Source: Owenia fusiformis (taxonomy: Eukaryota; Annelida; Polychaeta; Sabellida; Oweniidae). From it: a stretch of DNA of 64,000 nt. Below the pieces are notes generated by a model, which saw only the letters and a list, made by a program, of their open reading frames with translations, was not told the origin of the DNA and made no database searches. Location of the stretch: assembly GCA_903813345.2 (NCBI GenBank), contig CAIIXF020000009.1:12972347-13036346 (forward strand), read 5' to 3'. Both the position numbers and the translations under genes were made by a program. Shown piece after piece: positions 13,101-24,128 of the stretch; within the stretch, counting starts at the first letter, position 1, and every line of letters begins with the position of its first letter.

Positions 13101-16100
13101 AAGCAAGATTTTAAAAAAAGGAAACTATACCTCAGTAGGAGGGCTATTATAAAGTCAGCTAATTGGCCCTCTTGTAACACTTTAAAACTTTTCATTTATA
13201 GTTCAGGTTTCGATTATGAGGCAATGCATCAAAACAATTTTCAAAGGTGTCTGGGATTCTCGATGGAAAAACGTTCGCATTCCTCTTCTTGAACTTTACC
13301 CCATAGTTTCAGCAATGGGTTTTTGGAGAAATCTTTCAGATATTAAAAATAGGTTGTCATTCTACATCGATAATGAGGCAGTGACATACATTATCAATAA
13401 ATTAACGTCAAGAGATAGGAATAAAATGGCTCTAATCAGAAGGCTGGTAATGTGTTGCCTATCATTTAATATATCTCCATTCACTTTAAAACATATGGCT
13501 GGATCATTAAATATCAGTTATTCAGAGCTCAAGTTGCAAAAGGATCCGTTACCCCATGTACCTAAAGGTGCCCCCAAAGGTTTCATTGAATATAACATGG
13601 AAATAGTTACTTTTATAAATTATGAACACATCCAAAACAAAATTAGTTCATAGGGATTAAAACTAAGGTCATTCAGTGCATTTAAGTTTGACTATTCAAA
13701 TCATCCTAAATATCATGTTAGGGGTATGTTAGTCTTCACTCATGACTATTTTAAGTATGTTGACCATTCAATCAATGGATATATCAAAATATCATTAAGG
13801 TAGGACACAAAGGGCAACATATAATATTGAAAACACAAATCATAAAACAACCCCTAAAATGTAATATATCTATGAATCTTAATCGTGAATCTCAGCAAAA
13901 GTATCACTTCAGTTGGTATGCAGTACGTTTAACCTAGGATATTCAATATTATATTCATATTACACATCATCATCAAAGGTGGGACACAAAGGGCAACATA
14001 TTGAAAACACAAAACCCAGGTATTCAACTCAAATATTAAAAATTTAGTTGTGACTTTCCAATATATGATGTATTTATTTGGCATTTTCAAAGAATAATTC
14101 AATTGAAGCTAATAGGGTATAAAGTCAAATGGTTGCTTATCAAAATTGAAAAGGTGCATGTAGGAGAGTTTGAAACCCATTGTTTTGCTATCAAACAAGT
14201 GGAGGTATTTTAATCTATCCATTGTATAACATATAATTATTACGAAGTAAAATATTTTAGTTTGACTTAGGATGAGAACTATCTTACAAGCAGTGTCCCT
14301 TTAATGGCTAAATGAATATTGATTCCGTCTTTCAGCAATATATCATCTTTTGGGACAAGCTTCAAAAATAAATTGACCCTTTTGTTTCTTTTGGTGAGAA
14401 CTACCTTGCAAGCAGTGTCCCTTTAAACAGCTACATGGATATTGATTTAGTCCCTCAGCAATATATCATCTTAAGGGTAGGCAATTGAATGAAGAATCAA
14501 AAATAGATTGACCCATTAGTTGAGAACTACCTTACAAGCAGTGTCTCTTTAAATGGGTAAATGGATATTGATTCAGTCCCTCAGCAATATATTACATTCA
14601 GGGGCAGGGATGGCTGATGAATTAAAAGTATATTGACCCTTTGATTCTTTGTTAAAAAGAGTTTAGTGTTCATTAGGATGAGACCTATCTTACAAGCAAT
14701 GTCCCTATAAACGGCTGAATGGATAATGACTCGGGTCCCTCTGCAATATATCATCTTCAGCGGCATGCATGAATGATCGATCAAAGATTTGTTTCTTTGG
14801 GTGAGAACTACCTTACAAGGAGTGTCCCTTTAATGGCTAAATGGATATTAATTCAGTGTCTCTTCAACATATCATCTCAAGAGATAGACATGACTGATGA
14901 ATCAAAAGAAGATTGACCCATTTGATTCTTTGTTTAAAACATTTTAGTGTTCATTAGCATGAGAACTACCTTAAAAACAGTGTCCCTTTAATGACTAAGT
15001 GGATATCAACTCAGTCCCTCTGCAACGTATCCTCTTCAGAGGCATGCATGACTGATAAATCAAAAATAAATTGACCCATTTGATACTTGTCTGATAGTTT
15101 GTTGCCTTGGTGTCTGGCAGATCCAATATGGCCTACTTTTTGAAACTAAATTTTTTGCTATACTTTTACATTGTATATCTTCCGCAGCCAGGACCCTCTC
15201 TCATTTCATGTTTGAACTATGCAATAATGTCAATACTAAACAATAAAGGTGAAATCAGAGGGGGTCTGACCTGCGGAAGCACCTCAATCTATCAGTGACT
15301 GTAGAAGGTCATCCATTCTTAAAAAAACAAGAACACAATAGGGTGCCTTTCAAAACAATAGGATTACAAAGTATCTATGCATGGTTGATCTGCTTCGTGA
15401 AGGTTTTATCATGCTCAGACACAATGTAGTTTTATACTGACAAGTCAATTTAAGTGTATCTTCAAAAATCAAGATTTTATTCAAGGTTTTGTGAAAATAT
15501 GTGAAAATTACTCATTTTAAGAGTCAGAATGACATGTGTTAAGAATCACTCTAAAAACAACTTTTTACCATTTTCTAAATATTATTTTTGTGATTTGTTG
15601 AAAATATACTTCTTAAAGATTCATATTATATAAGAATAATACTGGAATTCCAATTTACCCTTTTCGAAAAATTTCTAAGTCCTTATAGGTACACTAATGG
15701 GTACGGATCCTTTAAACTTTTTAAAGGTAGATCACGCTTTGGGTTTCTACTTACATGTAGGCTGCATTTCGACACGTTTGCTCCCAGCTTGAATCATTCC
15801 CTTTCCAATAATATCTTAATATCTTCTTGTGTTGACAGGCTATTTAAAGTGTTTTTAACTGTTTCAATCATTAAATACGTTAACCAGTTTAATCAAAAAC
15901 TATGATGGCATTAAGTGTTCCAGAATGGCTCGTGAAATATTGGTATGAGATGTTTCTTGCAATCGCACAGAATGAAACATAAGGCAAATCAGATATCTAT
16001 ATCTTTTGTGCCACATTTGGTGTTAGATGTTTATTTCGTTGCGTTGCGTTTCGTTGCGTTGCCTCCCCCCCTCTTTTCCAGAAATGGTTTACGCAAAAGC

Positions 16101-19100
16101 CTCCCCCGCCATGGGAAATCCTCTGAAATCAATTACATTCAATCCATTTCAGCGTCTACGTTGCAAATGGAGTCGGTAACATATACAGCGTTTGGAATCT
16201 ACCAGCATTGACGTTACCGTTCTGCCTCGTGACGTTCGTATTCTTAGGGGGTCTCGACAGTGGTTCCTCACATTTTCCTATGAAAGTAGCTCCAGATTCC
16301 GTATCAAATGAAACAGCTCCTGACTGGGGAAAGGTATTTATCAGCTTATAAATTACGACTTAATATGGTAATTGATGGGGGAGGTATCTTCATGTGGTAC
16401 TAAGTTGCGGAGTGGTTAATCTAATGGACTGTTTAAAGTCGGTTAAACGAAAGATGAGAAAAACTTGTATTTATCTACGCCTACCGCAATTCGTATGTTG
16501 GACATAGAGGTTTTTGTATTTTGTATTAGTTAGGTATAAAAATCTTAGGTTGAGAGTTGCATGAAAATTGAGAGGACTCTGCTACAAGACTATGCATGGC
16601 AAAAGCAATTCTGGACATAAACTGACTTTGAAATGGGATCCTTTATGTAGAGTTTTGATTTCCATTATTTGTCCCCATATTTTGTTAAAGAGCCTTGTAT
16701 AGATTAGCCCTAATGTCTTTAGGGGTGAGGAGGGTCAAATTATTTTGCAAGTTTTTTTGTGCCTCAGATATTTTTGTACCTTGAGCCACAGATATGAGAC
16801 GCTTTTTGACTTTTTTACGAATTTTTAAAGATAAAGTACAGCTAACCGACAAATATTCGCGAATCCCGTTCTCCTCACGAATATGAGAAAAAACGTTTTA
16901 TTAAATACTTCTTAATGAATATCTTTGATTTATTGTCTCTCCAAAATTTAGATAATATATTTTCATTCTCCCTACCCCTAATATTTCAACTTGGGAAATA
17001 TAACATTTTTACGTTGAACTCGATTTGACCTTTGTTGACAATGTTGACAATTTTCTGAAGAGTTAATTGAAAAAGGTTTAACAATACATACAAGTCATAA
17101 AAATAGCAAAGAAGTGTCCAAAGCCCCCCCCCCCCAAAAAAAAAGACAAATATAAAGAGGTGAACATAATGACACTGTCACATCTTGGGATCAAAAAGGA
17201 ATAATATTCAACTCAATATGCGATGTAGGACTAATTGTACGTTCTCTTGAATTTTGTAGGTTTTTCTGTCAATCCCCATAAGCGTTGGCCAGGTGTATGC
17301 CTACGGAGGACTTCTGACTGGATGTTTGATATTCGTGGCCATATGTTTGGCCTCTCCAATACTAGCCCTACACGCTCTCATCGGAGCCTTCATTAGTGCT
17401 TTTACAGGTAGGTCGGATCCTTATTACATACGCTCCATCCCCATGTAAAGCAACCGGATCTTTCAATTTTATTATGTTTAATTTTTGAAATAACGCGGTT
17501 ATCGAACTGATGGAGGGGAGTGCACCGCCCTTGTTCTTGATCACGCTATTAGAGATTTTACATTTTGGCATGCCAACCTAAGGTCCTTACCATGGCATGG
17601 GTGCACTAAGGCCCTATCACTTTTGGAAGAGTTTATTTTCATTCAAAAGGTAGTATAGGAGTCGATACATTTTATAAGCACAACATTTGAATACACACTC
17701 AGTGGAGTCAGTTACTTGAATAAAACCTAGACATTGCAAATCTATATAGTAATGTATTAGTATAGTATATAATTTATCAATGGTGCAAAAGACCCCATGC
17801 AGAACAGTTCTAGTGGTAAAGACAATCTTCCTTACTTCCTGCGAAAGCTATTTGGATTTTGATATAATAGCTTTCCCACGGAGCATTTGGACAGCTCAAT
17901 GATCGTGACCTTTGAAATCGAATTAAGTCGATCCGCGGCTTACTTTCGGTCTCTAACTGTGTCTTACATCAGTATCATCAATCCGTGTAAGTATTGGAGC
18001 GCTGGAGTACTTCTTTTTCGATCAAGACTTGTAATTGTTAGTCGAGTGAATCGTTTTACTGCCAAATTCCAATATGGCGGTTTCTGCTCGGACATTTTCG
18101 TAAATCTCCGGAGGTTGTCCGAACCTAACTAATTCTCAAAATTCATTTCGTTCGTTGTGTATCTCGCACCTAGCAAACCGCCATATTGGAAATAGGTCTG
18201 TAAAACTTTAACTCGATGAACAATTTACAAGTCTCGATCGAAAAAGAAGTACTCCAGCGCTCCAATACTTACACGGATTGATGATACTGATGTAAGACAC
18301 AGTTAGAGACCAAAAGTAAGCCGCGGATCGACTTAATTCAATTTCAAAGGTCACTATTGATCAGCTGTTCACTTCTCCGTTTGAGAGCCATAAGTTTCAA
18401 AATCTAACATGGCTCTCGAAGTGAGTAAAATCTTCCCATTACAAACCAAAGGCTTTACCAAAATGCCCAAAAAATCACCATTGATTTTTCTATTATTGCA
18501 GACATTTATGGTAAGTTTATTGACTAAATTTCACAAACAGGCACAATTCTAAAAAATCTTACTTGGAAATACAAATTAAGGTGCTATGGAAGTTAACAGG
18601 AAATGACAAAACAAAAAATGTCAAAACCATGCTTGATTTTAAAAATTTTTTGAATCAAGATAACAGAGTTCTGTTTGGACCTCCAGTCAGTTTAATCAGT
18701 TCCACATACCATTTACATGACTGGGAAAACAAGGAAAATGGTCAGAATGACCATAAACATGATGAAATAACCTTTTCAGCCCTCTGAAAATGTGACTGAA
18801 AAATAGCTAAGAGTAGGTGCTCAGGAAAGGTCACTGAAGAGAATCTTTTGACTTTTTTATAAAATGTGCCCAATATATTACTCTAAATGATACAATTTGA
18901 AAAAAATTTATATCATTCTCAGAAAAAGAAAAAAATGAAAAAAAGAACTGAATTTAAAATCGATCTATTTTCCTTTTAACTACAGCAATTATTGTTTCAG
19001 ACAATTTTTTAAAATTTCAAAGATTGTATCATTTAGAGAAATATATTAGACACTTTTCTGAAAAAATCAAGAGATTCTGTTCATTGACCTTTCCTGAGCA

Positions 19101-22100
19101 CCTACTTTTAGCTATTTTTCAGTCACATTTTCAGAGGGCTGAAAAGGTTATTTCATCAAGTTTATGGTCATTCTGACCATTTTCCTTGTGTTCCCGGTCA
19201 TGTAAATACTAGTATGTTGAACTAGTTAAACTGACTGGAGGTCCGAACAGAACTCTGTTATCTTGGTTCAAAAAAATTTCAGAATCCAGCATGGTTTTGA
19301 CATTTTTTGTTTTGTCATTTCTGTTAACTTACATAGCACCTTAAATTACAAATTAAAATGTGTTGCATGAAACACATTGATTAATTTGTTCATACAAACT
19401 GGAGAAAGTATATAATCTGGGTTCTCCACTTTCAATGAACACATTTTTGTACTTTCTCCTGCATGTATGAACACATATTTTGTGTCCAATATGCATAAGC
19501 AAATGATTTGTACTTTCTCCATTGTGCATGAACCAAAACGTTGTTCATTCTCTTCCGTCTTTTCAATATTTTGTTAATTAATCAATGTGTCAGAACGAAT
19601 AAAATGTACCCAAACCAATGAGTATGAACGAATTTAATGTACTACAATATCTATAATGTGTATGAAGAGACATTACGCTCTTTCTCCAGTATGGACATGT
19701 ACGACGTATATGAACAAACACGCCTGTGTATATACTTTCTCCAGTATGTATGAACAAATATCATGTATTCCATTGTTTATGAACACACATTTTGTATGAA
19801 CAAATACTATGTACTTTCTCCAGTGTGTATGAACGTACAGAGTATTGGTTAAATAACTAGTGAAAGTACATAATATTTGCTCATACACACTGGAGAAAGT
19901 ACATACACACACAGTTAAAATTTATTGTTTCATATATACACTGGAAAAATATAAATAGTAGTCCATACACACATACACAGAAAGTAAAGAAAACAATAAA
20001 ATATTGGTTTAGGCACATGGGAAATTAACCTAGTTTCGATTCATACATACTGGAGAAAGTATACACAGAGGAGTGTGACTCAGAAAATGTGACTCAAAAA
20101 TAGTTAAAAGTTGGACTTTTAGAAAGGTCACCAGACAGAATCTATTGCATTTTTGAGAAAGTGTGCCAAATATATTCAGCATCAATAATGGCATTGGGTG
20201 CTACGATCCAAACATTACAACAACAAATGAACAGAATCATGGATCAGAATATTGGAGTCCTCAAACAGATTGATCTTCAACGAGCTGAGTTGGTGAGTTA
20301 TTTTGAGACTAAATTGGAACAACAAAAAGCTGAAATATTACAACATGTTAATGCAGTATCTGCTGAAATCAAGAAATTGAAATACCGTATTGATGGATTT
20401 GAGAAACCTTGTTATACTACGAATGAAAGTTCAGTAAATGAACTTGTAATTGTCATAAAGAATCTGCCGGAATCTTCAGAAATATTGGATTCTACCATGG
20501 TAAACAATGTACTGTCCGAAATTGTATGTGATGATAACCCGATAGATGTGTGCCCCACTGATGTCAAAAGACTACCAAAAAGGCATGATAGTGCTGGTAT
20601 TGTACTGGTTACGTTGAAATCTCCCGAGGACAAAGCACGTTTATTGAAGTCAAAAGCGAAATTAAAATACTCTAAGGAATACAACAACGTATATGTGGAA
20701 CAGCAAAAGACCAGGAAACAGCTAGAATTGGAATATACTTTGAGGAATATGCAGAGATTCAGTAAATTCTGGCCACACCAGAGCAATAACATTGAGGCCA
20801 GGGGCTCCAGGATTACATGAATTTATTTGGTTTCATGGGCCATCCTACATTCAAGCTTTGGACATTATGAAGCAAACATTGCAGTGGACTTATGATATAA
20901 TCTCGTAACCTAATTTAGGTCAATGCCCACACGCTTAATTGGAATTTAAAGAACATTATGTGAGTGAGATTCAACAAACAATAGCCGGCTGAGTTGATAT
21001 ACTTGTGGTAAAATGTCACGGACATTATAAGTAATACTTGGACTCTCATTGCCTACATGTATCATAAATAAGCCTTCTTAACATGAGTGGATTGTTCGAC
21101 ATTCTAGTTATTGACTGATTGTCGGTCTTTAATATTTTTTCATTCAAAATCAATAATTTTATTAGCAATATTTCTGAGATGGACAGTGTCTCATAAGCCA
21201 TTGTTGGCTTGGGGCTTTTGAATAATTGAACGTATAATTATGTAACATAATAGGCCTGTGACACTTTAATAAATAATAAACTAAACTAAACTATATTATT
21301 TGAAATTATAGAAGCTTTTGAAAATTTGAATTCATTCCTAAAAATAGAAAAAATGAGAAAACTGCTTTAGAAAGAAATCCATTCTCTTTTTATGATCACA
21401 ATTTTTGTTTCAGACAACTTTTCAAAATTTCAAAGCTCCTATGACATGTATGATTTAGAATATATTGGGCACATTTTCTGATAAGTCTTTCACATGATGT
21501 TTAGGGTCATTCATTCATACAAACTAGAGAGAGTATGAGAATATTGATTAATCCAATCTGAGTAATGGTTCCTCAAAAAGAGAGGTTTACTTAGATTTTG
21601 AATATCAAATAGATTTGGATCAAGTGTTATAAAGAATCTGGTCTTCTTAACTTAATTAACTTCGAGCATGCAGATAAATATTCAATGGATTTACATAAAA
21701 TGCAGAGTTCCTGTGACAATGGCATTTATTTTTAATGATCAAGAAAGTACTTTGCACCCTCCCGCTAAGTTAGGAAGAAGCCAGAGCTTTCATTCTGGTA
21801 CACATCGCATCTAGAAACATGTCTGTGTCTATCATGTAAGAAGAGAGGGTCAAGGTATTCCATGATGGAGCATTTTGGAAACCCTTCTAAGAAATTGCTA
21901 TGCTGAAAATGGGCTATTGGTATACACCGTGTACAAGTAATGCAGATTGCTCCGATTTTCACTACGGCGCCATGCCGATTGAGTATTTTGTTCAAAATTG
22001 AATACAATATTGAACAAATGGAGCAAATGTGACCCAGGCATCAGTGTAGTATGAATTTATTTTGTTAGGATGCCAGTCAGAGCTCTTGATGCAAGTACTA

Positions 22101-23794
22101 AGTTTGCAAACATGCGTGTCAACCATGGCCAATTAGAAAAGTGCACCCCTTCTATATGATAATATAAACCCTTCCTACACCTTGGTTTAGCTTTGGATCA
22201 CTATGCTATCACTATGTGGCAGAAATGCATTCTGATTGGATATAAATGATCACATGACTTAGTTCACCAAGGTATCAGGAGATGGCATGCCAAAATGTAA
22301 AATCTCTATTATAACATTGTTCTTTACGCTTTATGTCTCTTTTTGATTTGCTCTTTATTTAATTGTTCGCCCACCAGAAAAATATTGAAACTATTATAAG
22401 ATTGTATGAAGTAATATAATATGCATTAACATACACACTCGCTCCGTACCCTCGGAAATTCTTATCTTTATCATAATCATGATATAAAACCCATATTCAA
22501 TCCCTCTCAATAAGTAGTTTCTATATCTTTATTGTAGAATGTAATATTTGCATAATGTTCAAGTGTTGTAGAATTTTGCTGAAACTGTTGTTTTGTATTT
22601 TATAGCTATTGGTATGTCAGCACCATATACCCAGGTATATAGCGGTTTATGGGGATATAGTGCGGTTTTAACAAGCGAGGCAGTCGGCGGATTTTTCTTT
22701 CGACTCACCCCTCATTCTCACATACTTGCCTGGCTAGGGGGTAAGAACGACAAATACTTTTCTGAATTGGAAAAATTCCAAATTATTAATGGCTAAAGGT
22801 GTATAAAATATATTGATTCCCGGGATGTTGTCATTTTATTATCACATTTTGTTATGGACATGAACAAATATAGATTTTCCTGATATGTCAATTATTCTAT
22901 GAGATTGGGCAGTAGTGTTAACGATGTGTCATTTATTCTAGCTGTCCTAACAACGTTGGTGCACGCTACGATGTCCAGATGTTTTATGCAGGTAAAGTTA
23001 GAATTAAAGAGAGCGAGCAACTTTGCCAAAGCCTTCTAAAGTACCGCGTAGTGTAACACGAACAATTTGGACATTTTTATTTCGACTGGAAGTATTATTA
23101 GACCACACATTCCTCGTTTTACATAGGAGCAATTAATAAAAAAATTAAAATGTCGTATGGAAAAACGAGATCTTTTTCCAAATGAGGAAGACACTTTTTG
23201 TTAGACCTCATGTTTAATATTAAAGATACAAAAATAAAATTGAAATGTCTTGTATTGGAAAAGTTTTTTCTTTTAGTGGACATATTTTCCTTTTCCTCAG
23301 ACACATAAAGGTTATTTGAAAAGTGATCCACTCAAACTAATGAATGTCCAAGTTTAGGGATTTCTATCATATCTACCATGTCAATCTGACCAGAATTAGC
23401 CAAATGGTGGTAAAACTGGTAACTGCATACTGGTAACAGGGTTATTCCCAAACTGATCCCAGCATCTACATCATTTCGAAATCTTTATTAAAGTTATCAC
23501 CAACTAACGTTTTGGGCCCAACCTGTATATATCATATATTTATTTTAGTTGGGATTGCCCGTGTTGACTATGCCGTTTGTTTTGACGACTTCGGTCTTGC
23601 TCGCCTTTACAAGTAAAAGCCCCCAATTCTGGAGAATTCCAATGGGAAAAATTAGTTCGCCAGAGCGACATCTATCACTAGATAGGGACGCAGAAGCTGG
23701 GGGTGATGCTGAGGGCGAAGCGTTGGAGGAAAAATCTCTCGGGAAAGTCGAAACGGAGCTCAAGCAGTCTTTGATGGACCTCAACGAGATATAG
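4173..23794 (+). CDS. SLC14A-like: SLC14-type urea transporter (first exon 1A plus five shared exons)
   Basis: Exons: 4173-4600, 16153-16333, 17260-17407, 22606-22740, 22942-22991, 23549-23794 (stop TAG). All phases agree and give 395 aa, close to the ~390 aa of vertebrate UT-B. The family forms trimeric membrane channels for facilitated urea passage. Both halves of the internal repeat are visible. The first has GQPVFVNNPISG (residues 54-65) and the signature LPALTLPF (159-166). The second has GQVYAYGGLLTG, TQVYSGLWGYSAVL and LPVLTMPF (317-324). Both copies of the UT signature LPxxTxPF are therefore intact. In the second half the usual N-P of the NNPxSG-like motif is replaced by G-G. The C-terminal ~70 residues are a charged, Glu-rich cytoplasmic tail ending LMDLNEI. 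Exon 1A ends in phase 2 and splices to 16153, as does the alternative exon 1B. Introns hold many repeats. Confidence 0.9.
4754..4916. mobile_element. MITE of the GGTCACATTTG family (163 bp)
   Basis: Inverted ends: TAAAGCCTCGGTCACATTTG (4754-4773) and its complement ending at 4916 (CAAATGTGACTGAGGCTTTA). The interior is GC-rich (acggcggccgtag ... gcgcacggttgccg) in AT-rich surroundings. Related copies lie at 21945-22041, 28072-28215 and 30528-31014. Confidence 0.8.
4917..7180. other. Urea transporter intron sequence, no feature recognised
   Basis: AT-rich intron after exon 1A. I see no conserved coding exon, no RNA gene and no clear repeat; ORFs here are short and without family resemblance. 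Confidence 0.4.
7181..8531. mobile_element. Hairpin plus TIR element, long copy (contains Crypton-like fragment)
   Basis: Begins with a long imperfect palindrome (about 7185-7327) whose arms carry gggcaatacctgtt and aacaggtattgccc, with loop cccgaagggcgaggg. Then come inverted ends ATTATATCATTGCTAG (7331-7346) and CTAGCAATGATATAAT (to 8529). The right part has ggcgggcaatacgccgggca. A shorter copy with the same hairpin and ends but a small interior is at 50086-50525, so this looks like a parent and deletion-derivative pair. Confidence 0.7.
7398..7809 (-). pseudogene. Crypton-type (KIAA1958/ZMYM-like) recombinase N-terminal fragment
   Basis: On the - strand an ATG at 7809 (MANGKRFKLSEV) is followed, across at least two frame breaks, by DEKNDILRDVHSKNT, STEKSWNIFKCYVDEKDIS, LDKILEDFFLNKLRTKDG, EYYKSASLQSIRHGLNRHI and SEFTRSKTAYVAMRKHLKSL, stopping just after GKGDTG. 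This is the pattern of the N-terminal region next to DUF3504 in KIAA1958-like, QRICH1 and ZMYM proteins, which are Crypton-derived tyrosine recombinases. The catalytic part is absent. It sits inside the TIR element, on the opposite strand to the urea transporter. Broken and surely not functional. Confidence 0.65.
8532..9765. other. Urea transporter intron and possible exon-1B promoter
   Basis: No coding exon recognised. Several overlapping short minus-strand frames near 9312-9711 have no family resemblance. The last ~70 bp before 9766 hold a TATA-like stretch and would be the promoter if exon 1B has its own start. Confidence 0.35.
9766..10181 (+). CDS. SLC14A-like: Alternative or duplicated first coding exon (1B) of the urea transporter
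   Basis: Starts ATG 9766 (MKSEGSNKMGRRIY) and ends at a GTGAGC donor in the same phase as exon 1A, so it can splice to 16153 and give a 391-aa protein. From 9808 it matches 4227-4600 with about 10 differences in 374 bp. Five of these change residues (A/S, V/L, I/F, L/I, D/N). The N-terminal ~14 residues and the upstream DNA are unrelated to 1A. No second set of downstream exons exists between 4600 and 9766, so this is either an alternative promoter with its own exon or a partial gene duplication. A candidate TATA-like stretch (ttattatatacataaaa) lies near 9698-9714. Confidence 0.85.
10936..11094. mobile_element. Foldback MITE with 61-bp arms
   Basis: Arms 10936-10996 and 11034-11094 are inverted copies with about three mismatches (ends GGAATAAATAATGATAGGCC and its complement). 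The loop itself begins gtacaaa and ends tttgtac. No coding potential. Confidence 0.85.
11095..13140. other. Urea transporter intron, mostly unrecognised
   Basis: No exon or RNA gene recognised. Near 12525 and 12700 there is a short inverted match (ccaaggaggattgg type). The segment at 12890-12905 (tagatccgccagtg) resembles a repeat end that also appears near 27590. Otherwise unique-looking AT-rich DNA. Confidence 0.35.
13216..13653 (+). pseudogene. DIRS-type retrotransposon RNase H fragment
   Basis: A 145-codon open frame resembles the RT-RNase H end of DIRS/YR retrotransposons: IPLLELYPIVSAMGFW, then FYIDNEAVTYIINKLTSRDR, LIRRLVMCCLSFNI and LKHMAGSLNISYSELKLQ. The DNEAV...INK.TS block and the later arrangement are typical of the family. 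The usual H-x-P-G-x-x-N near the end is changed to HMAGSLN. The RT, methyltransferase-like domain and recombinase are not seen, so this is a fragment. Confidence 0.7.
13798..14015. repeat. Two direct copies of a 30-bp sequence
   Basis: The phrase ggacacaaagggcaacata followed by attgaaaacacaaa occurs at about 13803 and again at about 13982, roughly 180 bp apart. Confidence 0.7.
14272..15095. repeat. Degenerate tandem repeat, six units of 117-159 bp
   Basis: Six units start near 14275, 14393, 14520, 14678, 14801 and 14959 with gagaactaccttacaagcag, then tgtccctttaatggctaaat, ggatattgattcagtccctc and agcaatatatcatctt. Longer units also include an attgacccatttgattcttt segment. Divergence of about 10-20% shows an old minisatellite inside the intron. 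Confidence 0.85.
15096..16152. other. Urea transporter intron, no feature recognised
   Basis: No exon before the acceptor at 16151-16152. A short gttgcgtttcgttgcgttgc low-complexity stretch lies near 16040. Confidence 0.35.
17889..18370. mobile_element. Foldback element with ~200-bp arms
   Basis: Left arm 17889 to about 18079 (acctttgaaatcgaattaag ... ccaatatggcgg) is repeated inverted at about 18178-18370. The central ~100 bp is unpaired. Lies in the urea transporter intron after exon 3. Confidence 0.85.
18569..19352. mobile_element. Large foldback element with ~370-bp arms
   Basis: The sequence reads outward-in from taaggtgctatggaagttaa (18578) to aatgatacaattt (about 18898), then back in inverted order to ttaacttacatagcacctta (19326-19345). 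Arms are about 90% alike by eye. Diverged pieces of the same family flank the retroelement at 20177-21291. Confidence 0.88.
19385..20065. repeat. Cluster of a 24-bp motif in both orientations
   Basis: The motif gtactttctccagtgtgtat (then gaac) or its complement occurs at about nine places (near 19391, 19449, 19509, 19676, 19732, 19811, 19883, 19930, 20041). Copies left of ~19835 mostly read in one direction and those to the right mostly in the other, so the cluster is itself a loose inverted array. No coding sense. Confidence 0.7.
20177..21291 (+). mobile_element. ORF1-only non-LTR retroelement, ~1.1 kb
   Basis: Flanked by a candidate 6-bp target duplication TATATT (20171-20176 and 21292-21297). 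It contains one intact ORF (20188-20820), then 470 bp without reverse transcriptase. It ends with a small stem-loop (aagccattgttggctt, near 21196-21211) and a tail aataaataataaactaaact. The same 3' stem-loop and tail design is at 58579-58726, showing a shared LINE family 3' end. Confidence 0.72.
20188..20820 (+). CDS. LINE ORF1-like protein: coiled coil plus RRM-like domain
   Basis: 210 aa from ATG 20188; an upstream in-frame ATG at 20161 lies in the flanking older repeat, so the element's own start is preferred. Residues ~5-70 are a Gln/Leu-rich coiled coil (TIQTLQQQMNRIMDQ, KLEQQKAEILQHV, AEIKKLKYRI). This is followed by an RRM-like part (ELVIVIKNLPESSEI, AGIVLVTLKSPEDKARLL) and a basic end (NNVYVEQQKTRKQLELEY). 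This order is that of L1-type ORF1 (Transposase_22) proteins, which bind RNA as trimers and act as chaperones in retrotransposition. The frame is fully open. No ORF2 follows. It is in the same orientation as the urea transporter and within its intron. Confidence 0.7.
   Translation: MALGATIQTLQQQMNRIMDQNIGVLKQIDLQRAELVSYFETKLEQQKAEILQHVNAVSAEIKKLKYRIDGFEKPCYTTNESSVNELVIVIKNLPESSEILDSTMVNNVLSEIVCDDNPIDVCPTDVKRLPKRHDSAGIVLVTLKSPEDKARLLKSKAKLKYSKEYNNVYVEQQKTRKQLELEYTLRNMQRFSKFWPHQSNNIEARGSRIT
21945..22041. mobile_element. Partial MITE of the GGTCACATTTGC family
   Basis: Carries the right end AGCAAATGTGACCCAGGCAT (22022-22041) and interior ttttcactacggcgcc and gattgagtattttgttcaaa shared with 28072-28215. 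The left terminal repeat is lost. Confidence 0.7.
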
Positions 23795-24128
23795 AATATT
23801 GAGTACAATACCTTGAATGGAGAGAAATGAAGATAATCACGCTCCCAATCACAACATTGAAATACAATATACAGGGTGGGCCAAAAAATGTACATATTTT
23901 TTTTATTTCAATACAACTTTTTTCGCAGGATATGCAGACATCAATTTTACAAATTTCCAAAACTGGGATAAATAAATCTTTAGTTTTTTGAATAATGGAG
24001 ATAAACAGACACTAGGGGTCTTTATGAAAAATGACAGATTTCAGAATGATTTTCAAAGCAACAAATTTTACAATGATAATGATCATGCCTCATACATGTA
24101 TACATTTCCAGATTGACTTTTCATACAT

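Larger units (their letters stand above)
20070..21530. mobile_element. Diverged foldback-family segment split by a retroelement insertion
   Basis: The stretches 20070-20176 (gtgactcaaaaatagttaaa) and about 21292-21530 (cagacaacttttcaaaattt, gggcacattttctgataag) match the two halves of the 18569-19352 foldback. The ORF1 retroelement sits between them. Confidence 0.65.

Noticed and set aside
16172-16211. Start codon at 16168-16170 as the beginning of a small protein
   Set aside because: It is out of frame with the conserved LPALTLPF exon beginning at 16153.
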